From assembly GCA_016181565.1 (NCBI GenBank), contig JACOZA010000004.1, positions 1 to 10,085 on the forward strand: a stretch of 10,085 bases of DNA, in the 5' to 3' direction. Of this stretch, positions 5,046-10,085 are shown in pieces. Each line of letters begins with the position of its first letter. Within the stretch, counting starts at the first letter, position 1. The notes beneath the pieces are model-generated. The model searched no databases and was not told the DNA's origin. It saw only the letters and a program-made list of their open reading frames with translations. The stretch comes from Candidatus Sungiibacteriota bacterium (GTDB lineage: Bacteria > Patescibacteriota > Minisyncoccia > Sungbacterales > JACQCQ01). The position numbers were made by a program, and so were the translations under genes.

Positions 5046-5321
5046 ACGTACTACGTTTACATTCTTTTGTCAGAAACAGATGGTCGGCTTTACATTGGAT
5101 TAACTCCCGACTTAAGAAAGAGAATCGATAAACACGAACGAGGTTTTGTAACGGCTACTAAACACAGAAGGCCATTGCAGCTCATTCATTATGAAGCTTA
5201 CTTAGAACTCAGCGACGCTAAGCGTCGTGAAAAATACCTAAAGGGAGGAAAAGGAAGAAGTGAACTCAAGATACAATTAGAGAACTGCTTCGCCAAAGTT
5301 AAATACAAATTTCGATTCTAA
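5046..5321 (+). CDS. GIY-YIG endonuclease domain protein with ACG at the start
   Basis: A 91-residue single-domain GIY-YIG protein of the short UPF0213 type, common in Patescibacteria. The first motif is YVYIL (about 3-7), followed by LYIG (about 15-18), a basic helix DLRKRIDKH, and RREKYLK (about 60) carrying the expected catalytic Glu. The family normally begins Met-Tyr-Tyr-Val-Tyr-Ile, and here the Met position is ACG at 5046. The frame is closed by TAA at 5040, and no ATG, GTG or TTG precedes the first motif. The TTG at 5067 would delete the YVYIL strand, so it is a poor start. Either ACG is used, the start was lost and the gene is a pseudogene, or the base is a sequence error. It is the third nuclease gene in the tRNA island. 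These small proteins have few proven functions. Confidence 0.75.
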   Translation, partial: TYYVYILLSETDGRLYIGLTPDLRKRIDKHERGFVTATKHRRPLQLIHYEAYLELSDAKRREKYLKGGKGRSELKIQLENCFAKVKYKFRF

Positions 5322-5358
5322 ATCAATAATTCTCAAATATTTAGATAGATGCTAGGCT

Positions 5359-5389
5359 AAAAGAGGTTCGAATAGAACTTTTGATTTTT
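5359..5389 (+). terminator. Weak terminator between convergent genes
   Basis: AAAA and GTTC (5359-5369, with a three-base bulge) pair with GAAC and TTTT (5375-5382), followed by a T-rich run to 5390. It lies between the converging GIY-YIG and membrane protein genes. The stem is short and imperfect. Confidence 0.35.
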
Positions 5390-5402
5390 TCTGACAAAAG
5401 AT

Positions 5403-6422
5403 TTACGCAATGAACTTTTTCTTTACCCGGACGGCGGAGTAGCCGATGAATATAAGCAAGAGTCCCGAAAGAATGAGAGATAACTCCCAGCCGAGACTTT
5501 CATAGAAGTATTCGGCCGTAATTTTGACAATATAGGCCATGAGAAATAACACGCCCAGCGTGAGAAATGAACTGCTTTTTGTAATTACGCTCAAGAAAAT
5601 GATGCCGAGCGCCAGGCCGGAAAATACTATTTCCCATAAAATTGAGTCAACCGCGCTGGGCTTCCATCCTCCCAAGGCAAATGCGCCCCCGAGAAAAAGC
5701 AGCGTGCCGAGGCCATATAATCTGCTGGAAAGCGCCGGTCGTTCTCTCGAGGCAAAAAAGTAACCCAGAGACAGAAACGCCAGCCCCAGAAGCAAAATTC
5801 GATATTCATAGAATTTCACCAGATCAAAACTGGGATTCGATCCTGCCAGATAACTCGTGAAACTGAAGTAAAACCAGCTGCCGTAAATGATTGAAAAAAG
5901 CGTAAAAATATCATAGCGAAAGAAGACGTAGGAAATCGCGAATACCGCCAAGAGTACCCCAGACACCAAACTCTGCGAGGCGTAGGATGACCAATCGAAG
6001 CTCAAAGCATCAAGCGTCACGGCTAAACCGAGCGGAAAAACCAGCGCCGAAATCATGAAGAACGCTTGGCCAACTTTGGAAAGCTTTTTATCAAACTGCA
6101 TCACCAAACCGACAATATAGGCGGCAATAGCCGAACCGAGAGTTATGAGGATGCGAGTCAAAGTACTGAATTCGTTCCAATGCTGCCAAACTAAGACTCC
6201 CACGCCCATGACAACCAAGAGTCCTCCGACGGCGTATAGAACCTCTGAAATTCCGAGCTTATGAGATATAAAATCGGACGACGGCACTCCTTCAAATTTT
6301 GCCGCCGTGGCCGTAGCCGCCGCGATTCCTCCTTGGCCTAGCTCGCGCAATTCTTCCGGCGAGACAACTTTAAGATCCAGCCAGACCTTAATTTGCTCGA
6401 GCGCGACACTCTTATCAATCAT
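5403..6422 (-). CDS. DUF2157-like multi-pass membrane protein
   Basis: A 339-residue integral membrane protein. The N-terminal 60 or so residues are soluble and helical (VALEQIKVWLDLKVVSPEELRELG), resembling the small domain seen before the membrane part of DUF2157 proteins. About ten hydrophobic segments follow, the first near residues 57-79 (LYAVGGLLVVMGVGVLVW) and the last near 314-332, ending in a basic tail (VRVKKKF). No catalytic motif is visible and the function of the family is unknown. It lies 20 bases downstream of the small anchored protein at 6443-6991 in the same direction, so the two are probably one operon. No Shine-Dalgarno precedes the ATG; the short spacer is AT-rich, which could allow re-initiation after the upstream stop. 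Confidence 0.88.
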   Translation of the reverse strand: MIDKSVALEQIKVWLDLKVVSPEELRELGQGGIAAATATAAKFEGVPSSDFISHKLGISEVLYAVGGLLVVMGVGVLVWQHWNEFSTLTRILITLGSAIAAYIVGLVMQFDKKLSKVGQAFFMISALVFPLGLAVTLDALSFDWSSYASQSLVSGVLLAVFAISYVFFRYDIFTLFSIIYGSWFYFSFTSYLAGSNPSFDLVKFYEYRILLLGLAFLSLGYFFASRERPALSSRLYGLGTLLFLGGAFALGGWKPSAVDSILWEIVFSGLALGIIFLSVITKSSSFLTLGVLFLMAYIVKITAEYFYESLGWELSLILSGLLLIFIGYSAVRVKKKFIA

Positions 6423-6442
6423 GTTATTTTTTATTTAAAAAA

Positions 6443-6991
6443 TTATTTTGTGACCCAACCCAGAAATTTAAAATTGGTGTCGTATGAGTAACCACTAACT
6501 TGCAAATTCAGCTTCCGGCTGACACCGTGGCCCATGAGATAGCGAGCGTTATAGTCTCTATTTCCGCCCATAAAAAATGGGAAAAAGCCATAGTCTCTCG
6601 AGCCCTGGTCTATGCGAAATCCATCCGGTGACTGGGTACTCTGGTCAAGTGAGAGTCCCCTGGCATCATCGTAACTAATGGGCGAACTTGAATCTTTTTT
6701 GACATCGTAGAGATAGAGTTGCGGCTCCGTGGGCGGCGGGTTTCTGTAAAGACTCTTTGAGTCAGCCGCGGGAGGCTGCGGCTCATGTTGGATAAGTTTC
6801 CCGTTATCAACAGTGTAGAATTTTACATACCCGTAATCGCCGTAATACGGATAACTATTTGAAACATAGAGAAAGTTGTATTGCGGATGAATAAAAATCC
6901 CCGGCAAATATATGCTCCCGACAACAAAGAGAATCATAAGAATAGGAATGGCGATTCCGATGGCAAGAGGCAAGTTTTGCTTAATCTGCAT
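6443..6991 (-). CDS. Membrane-anchored protein of unknown function
   Basis: A 182-residue protein. Residues 7-31 form one hydrophobic segment after a short basic start (MQIKQN), which fits an N-terminal anchor with the rest outside the membrane. The extracytoplasmic part is rich in Tyr, Gly, Asp and Asn. It contains the blocks IHPQYNFLYVSNSYPYYGDYG, SQSPDGFRIDQG-like SPDGFRI, and GFFPFFMGGNRDYNARYLMG, and ends in FKFLGWVTK. It has no cysteines and no known catalytic motif. I have a general impression that such proteins recur beside DUF2157-like genes in Patescibacteria, but cannot name a family. It is the first gene of the probable operon and has a -10 box just upstream of its ATG. Confidence 0.85.
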   Translation of the reverse strand: MQIKQNLPLAIGIAIPILMILFVVGSIYLPGIFIHPQYNFLYVSNSYPYYGDYGYVKFYTVDNGKLIQHEPQPPAADSKSLYRNPPPTEPQLYLYDVKKDSSSPISYDDARGLSLDQSTQSPDGFRIDQGSRDYGFFPFFMGGNRDYNARYLMGHGVSRKLNLQVSGYSYDTNFKFLGWVTK

Positions 6992-6997
6992 GCTTTA

Positions 6998-7025
6998 ATT
7001 ATGCCAACTTTATGACTTTACGCAA
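6998..7025 (-). promoter_or_regulatory. Candidate promoter of the membrane protein operon
   Basis: On the minus strand CATAAT (6998-7003) lies six bases before the ATG at 6991, with a weak -35 TTGCGT (7020-7025) 16 bases further upstream. No Shine-Dalgarno is present. The arrangement again suggests a leaderless message. Confidence 0.4.
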
Positions 7026-7073
7026 GGCAATGCGGCGGGGCGCAGATAGTTATGCTAGACTGAAAGCGTCTTC

Positions 7074-7358
7074 ATGAGATTTTATCAGAAAGGATTTATT
7101 GGAGGTTTTGTTTTTGGGCTTCTTTTTGCCGTTGCGCATCTCTATTTCAATATCCGCTATGATCTGCCGCTGTATCTCATCATTCGCGGGATAGAAGGAG
7201 TAGTCAGCTGCACCGGCCGCGGGTGTCTGCCCTACCTCTTATTGGCGGCACTGCTTTCAGCAATCGTCTGGGGGATTTTGGTTGTTATAGCGGCAAAACT
7301 TCTGAAAGGCCTATCGCGAGAGGCGGAAGAATCCGGGCCAAATGAGCCAATTGTTTAG
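7074..7358 (+). CDS. Small two-TM membrane protein
   Basis: A 94-residue protein with two hydrophobic segments, about residues 8-26 (FIGGFVFGLLFAVAHLYF) and 54-76 (LLLAALLSAIVWGILVVIAAKLL). The loop between them carries two cysteines (SCTGRGC, about 45-51), and the C-terminal tail is charged. The spaced cysteines could form a disulfide if the loop is outside the cell. I do not recognise the family. It is divergent from the gene at 6991, sharing an 82-base intergenic region. A possible -10 box, TATGCT, lies at 7051-7056. There is no clear ribosome binding site. Confidence 0.75.
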   Translation: MRFYQKGFIGGFVFGLLFAVAHLYFNIRYDLPLYLIIRGIEGVVSCTGRGCLPYLLLAALLSAIVWGILVVIAAKLLKGLSREAEESGPNEPIV

Positions 7359-7381
7359 GAACCTACATTACTAGACAATAC

Positions 7382-7410
7382 TTGACTTTCTAAGTCAACT
7401 CTGCTAAGAT
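7382..7410 (+). promoter_or_regulatory. Strong extended -10 promoter of the 3D-domain gene
   Basis: TTGACT (7382-7387) and TAAGAT (7405-7410) are separated by 17 bases, each matching consensus at five of six positions, and TGC stands directly before the -10 box as in extended -10 promoters. Transcription would start near 7417. An inverted repeat, TTGACTT-TCT-AAGTCAA (7382-7398), covers the -35 box and may be an operator. Confidence 0.7.
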
Positions 7411-7416
7411 GGCGCG

Positions 7417-7911
7417 GTGCCTGAAATACGGCACTTTATGTTTACCGGGATGAATAAGGCGCTTCTTGCCCTTATTCTGGTCGGGACGAGCGTTTGGATT
7501 ACGACGCCTGTCGTCCGATCCGTGACGACTACAAATGAATACGGACTAGGCTCACTCGCTGTAGTATTCGATGGAGCATTGCTAAGCTACAACCCCGTCA
7601 TGGGAAGGCCTCTAACAGACGTAGAGGTGCGCAAGGTGACTGTGACCGCCTACTCAAGTTCACCCGATGAAACGGACGACACGCCGCATATCACCGCGAT
7701 GGGAACAGCGACCCGCCATGGAGTTATTGCCGCCAACTTCCTTCCATTTGGTGTAAAGGTACGAATCCCCAAGCTCTTCGGTGATACCGTTTTTACGGTC
7801 GAAGACCGAATGCATAAGCGATTCCAAAACCGAGTAGATGTATGGTTCCCCACCAAGGCGGAAGCGAAGCGATTCGGACTGCAGCTCACCGAGGTCGAAA
7901 TTGAAATTTAA
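7417..7911 (+). CDS. Exported 3D-domain protein, probably peptidoglycan-active
   Basis: A 164-residue protein. A hydrophobic segment at about 15-32 after a basic start (MNKALLALILVG) is a signal peptide or N-terminal anchor. Residues 72-163 form a 3D domain, the double-psi barrel found in MltA lytic transglycosylases and in Rpf-like and YabE-like wall proteins. TAYSSSPDETDD (about 77-88), the AMGTATRHGVIAA block, VEDRM with Asp130 and RVDVWF with Asp141 show the conserved aspartates. Function is inferred: cleavage or remodelling of cell wall glycan strands. No G5 or LysM domain accompanies it. The start is ambiguous. GTG 7417 coincides with the predicted transcription start and would be leaderless; ATG 7438 and ATG 7450 are alternatives, and 7450 gives a compact signal peptide. 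A palindromic terminator follows. Confidence 0.9.
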   Translation: MPEIRHFMFTGMNKALLALILVGTSVWITTPVVRSVTTTNEYGLGSLAVVFDGALLSYNPVMGRPLTDVEVRKVTVTAYSSSPDETDDTPHITAMGTATRHGVIAANFLPFGVKVRIPKLFGDTVFTVEDRMHKRFQNRVDVWFPTKAEAKRFGLQLTEVEIEI

Positions 7912-7925
7912 TTGAACTGAAACTG

Positions 7926-7963
7926 ATCAAAACAACCCCGATTGCAATCGGGGTTGTTTTGAT
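7926..7963. terminator. Bidirectional terminator, perfect 38-base palindrome
   Basis: The whole of 7926-7963 is its own reverse complement, with GC-rich CAACCCCGATT flanked by AAAA and TTTT. It lies between the 3' ends of the converging 3D-domain gene and the large Ig-domain gene and can serve both. Confidence 0.92.
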
Positions 7964-8071
7964 ATTCGTCGATACACGACTGGAGCCGTTTATTGACCGC
8001 CCAACTTCTGCTTCGCGTACTGCAATACTCCTTGCAACACCAAGTCACCACGCACGCCATCTACTAAGTCA
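7964..8071. other. Short spacer after the Ig-domain gene
   Basis: No gene is called here. On the minus strand, directly after the stop codon at 8072-8074, the +1 frame stays open for 27 codons to a TAA at 7990-7992 and reads like a protein C-terminus with alternating hydrophobic and charged residues. It may be a remnant of a longer ending of the Ig-domain protein or chance. Confidence 0.4.
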
Positions 8072-10085
8072 TCACTTCCTCCATTTTACGTAGTCAAAAC
8101 TCCAGCTATAATTCTGGCTAAAGTTTTTCTGGGCCCAATCCATATCGGAATATGACTGATCAACTCCGCCGGAAAATATTTGATCACCAATTTGCTGGTA
8201 CGTAGGGTTGCCCGTCAATTGATAGAGCCACGCATATGCCGGAGCAATCAGCAGGTTCAAGGAATAATAGGGCTTGCCAGTAAGCGGGTCATGAGACGAG
8301 GTGTAATAGAATCCGCGGTCTTGCGCAATCCAACAGCAGTCCCATAACCCATCAGCGGCTATCTTGATTGCGGCGGGAATTCGCGGATCGCGTGTCCGCT
8401 CGTAGTTCTCGATCAGCGCTTCCATGGTCAATCCAACTTGAAAAGGTTTGATGTAGCGGACAGTTTTGGAAACAAACCACTGATCAATATGGCCAAGCGC
8501 GTAATCCACGGGGCGAGTCAGAAATTCTTTTTGCTCCCCGAGAATCGTTACGGCATCATAGGTTTCCAATATGAAGGCAGTTTCGCGGCTAAAATTATAA
8601 TGCGCCGCGCCTCCGCTTCTTGCATAGGCAGAGTTCTGCGACATCATGACAAGGGCATCTTTGGAAAGTGTATCCCCAGTGCGAACATAATCTTGGTACA
8701 TTCCATGCGGATAAGTGAAGTATCCAACAGTCCCGCCGTTATTGGGGATCACATAATTATCACGGTAGAATTTTTCTGCATACTGCGAGCAAAGATTCCA
8801 GTAAGAATCCTTAGTATAATCCGCAATCTGATAAAATACGCGCTCCGCATCATAATCCCAGGCGTTATTCCCTGCTCCGCCAGCTTCTTTATATTCCTTG
8901 CACCACTTCGTGCCGAGCGTTTTCATATTTCCCTCCCAGGTGGAGAGCGATGGAATTGATGGCGGGATAGCCGGCTGCGTGGCAAGGGCGATCGGCATTG
9001 GGTCAACGATTATCATATATGCCTTAGTTTTAGACACACTCCCCGCGGTAGCATTCACTTGCAATAAATAAGAACCGAGCGGCGTACTCGCTGTGGTCTG
9101 CACCATCATGCGGCCATACGGCGTGCCATACGTATAGTAAGTGTCCAAAGTCGGCCTGCCCGCACCATCGAGGAACTTTGCCGTGCTGTTTGTGGGAACC
9201 CCACCCAGGAAGACGAGCCGAATACCGTTCGTGCTGGGATTTACCCCCGCGAGATCATAGGTATTGAAATCAAAGAAGATCTGTTGCCCCTGAACCACAT
9301 GCTGGGGGCCAGTTAGCACAAGGTCAAAGTCATATGCCAAACTTGGGTCAGGCGCAACCGTAGTGAAAGATCCATATGCGCCCTTGATATTCCCGGCAAC
9401 ATCTTTCGAATCAATGCGGTAATGGTACGGCTGGCCCGGATAGAGATTTGTAATAGTTTGGGAATGACTCGTGACGAGTGTTGCGTCAAAGGCGGTTGAA
9501 AATCCGTACGAATCGCCTTGGAGTTCCGGCTCATACCATATTTTGCTCGTTGCCGGTTCATCTGTGGTCCAGGTAATTGCTGCGGAGGTTCTACCTACGT
9601 TTTGCGACACGCCGGAAATCACCGGCGGAGCCAAATCATTCGAGGTCGTAACGGTAATTGTGGTAGAAGTAGCACGATTCCCGGCCCCGTCACGCGCGAC
9701 CGCGTAGAGCACCTGCGTTCCGTTAGGAACCTGTCTCGTATCCCACGAGATTCCATATGGCGCAGAAGTATCTTCGACGCCAAGATTCACGTTATATCGT
9801 CTAAACTGGACGCCAACAACTCCTATGTTGTCAAATGCGCTGGCTGAAACCGTAATAGTCCCAGAAACCGTACTGCCGTTTATGGGCGCGGTCATCGAAA
9901 CCGTGGGTGGAATAGTATCAGTAGGCGCTGTCACCGTAAGGGTGAAGGTTGTCGCCTTCCCCAGAGGTGATCCGGTAACCGTGATTGTGTAGGTGCCGGC
10001 AGGAGTAGTGGGTGCAGTCGTGAGTGTGAGTGTAGTCGAACACGTGGGATTGCAGGAGGTGGGAGTGAATGAAGCGGAGGCGCCT
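8072..10085 (-). CDS. Large Ig/FN3 surface protein with helical C-terminal domain (5' end outside window)
   Basis: The frame is open to the right edge, so 670 residues of the C-terminal part are visible and the true start, with any signal peptide, lies outside. A GTG at 9934 is internal, not the start, because the same Ig-type repeat continues upstream of it. Domains in visible numbering: the end of one Ig-like repeat rich in Thr with two Cys (1-53); an Ig-like domain starting PPTVSMTAP (about 59-147); a fibronectin III-like domain with SAAITWTTDEPATSKIWY and YPGQPYHYRI (about 152-242); another beta-rich domain (about 250-360); and a helical domain (about 380-670). The last has Trp/Tyr-rich helices such as GLTMEALIENYERTRDP and LLIAPAYAWLYQLTGNPTY, resembling (alpha/alpha)-toroid glycosidases or lyases. 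It is therefore probably a secreted or surface enzyme acting on a polysaccharide, but no catalytic residues can be assigned. It converges on the palindromic terminator. Confidence 0.9.
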   Translation of the reverse strand, partial: GASASFTPTSCNPTCSTTLTLTTAPTTPAGTYTITVTGSPLGKATTFTLTVTAPTDTIPPTVSMTAPINGSTVSGTITVSASAFDNIGVVGVQFRRYNVNLGVEDTSAPYGISWDTRQVPNGTQVLYAVARDGAGNRATSTTITVTTSNDLAPPVISGVSQNVGRTSAAITWTTDEPATSKIWYEPELQGDSYGFSTAFDATLVTSHSQTITNLYPGQPYHYRIDSKDVAGNIKGAYGSFTTVAPDPSLAYDFDLVLTGPQHVVQGQQIFFDFNTYDLAGVNPSTNGIRLVFLGGVPTNSTAKFLDGAGRPTLDTYYTYGTPYGRMMVQTTASTPLGSYLLQVNATAGSVSKTKAYMIIVDPMPIALATQPAIPPSIPSLSTWEGNMKTLGTKWCKEYKEAGGAGNNAWDYDAERVFYQIADYTKDSYWNLCSQYAEKFYRDNYVIPNNGGTVGYFTYPHGMYQDYVRTGDTLSKDALVMMSQNSAYARSGGAAHYNFSRETAFILETYDAVTILGEQKEFLTRPVDYALGHIDQWFVSKTVRYIKPFQVGLTMEALIENYERTRDPRIPAAIKIAADGLWDCCWIAQDRGFYYTSSHDPLTGKPYYSLNLLIAPAYAWLYQLTGNPTYQQIGDQIFSGGVDQSYSDMDWAQKNFSQNYSWSFDYVKWRK

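Noticed and set aside
5067..5069. TTG 5067 as the start of the GIY-YIG gene
   Set aside because: It would remove the YVYIL strand, half of the defining motif.
8438..8959. Plus-strand open frame of 173 codons inside the Ig-domain gene
   Set aside because: It is a shadow of the minus-strand gene, which shows clear domain structure throughout.
1..10085. CRISPR array, insertion sequence or prophage genes
   Set aside because: No regularly spaced direct repeats, transposase, integrase or phage structural genes were found.

Overview
The window looks like a chromosomal piece of a Candidate Phyla Radiation (Patescibacteria, probably Parcubacteria-type) bacterium. This is inferred from gene content: small free-standing LAGLIDADG and GIY-YIG endonucleases among tRNA genes, a DUF2157-like membrane protein beside a small anchored protein of unknown function, a secreted Ig/FN3 repeat protein, and several genes with no Shine-Dalgarno site but a -10 box directly before the start codon. 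No rRNA or other marker fixes the lineage.

Layout. (1) 69-800 is an AT-rich gene of uncertain function, with a cyclodipeptide-synthase-like pattern. (2) 801-1085 is a GC-rich, hairpin-rich spacer. (3) 1086-1805 is a GC-rich BtpA-like TIM-barrel gene with the only textbook ribosome binding site, closed by a terminator. (4) 1886-3140 holds an RluA-family pseudouridine synthase and rplS (ribosomal protein L19), with a long-range inverted repeat just before rplS and a strong terminator after it. (5) 3200-5321 is a tRNA and homing-endonuclease island: LAGLIDADG gene 1, tRNA-Leu(GAG), tRNA-Val(UAC) on the opposite strand, LAGLIDADG gene 2 running into tRNA-Phe(GAA), tRNA-Gly(GCC), two small hairpins, and a GIY-YIG gene whose expected ATG reads ACG. 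(6) 5403-6991 on the minus strand is a two-gene membrane protein unit. (7) 7074-7911 on the plus strand has a two-TM small protein and an exported 3D-domain protein with a very good promoter. (8) 7926-7963 is a perfect palindrome acting as a bidirectional terminator. (9) 8072 to the right edge, minus strand, is the 3' part of a large Ig/FN3 protein ending in a helical, toroid-like domain.

Functional reading. The housekeeping part is translation: L19, an RNA-modifying enzyme and four tRNAs. The right half is cell envelope: integral membrane proteins, a probable peptidoglycan-active 3D protein, and a secreted modular protein. The most unusual part is the island at 3200-5321. Two paralogous LAGLIDADG genes each sit directly 5' of a tRNA gene, and exactly those two tRNAs encode their CCA end while the other two do not. 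This suggests, but does not prove, that endonuclease-tRNA cassettes move as units or that tRNA genes are the endonuclease targets.
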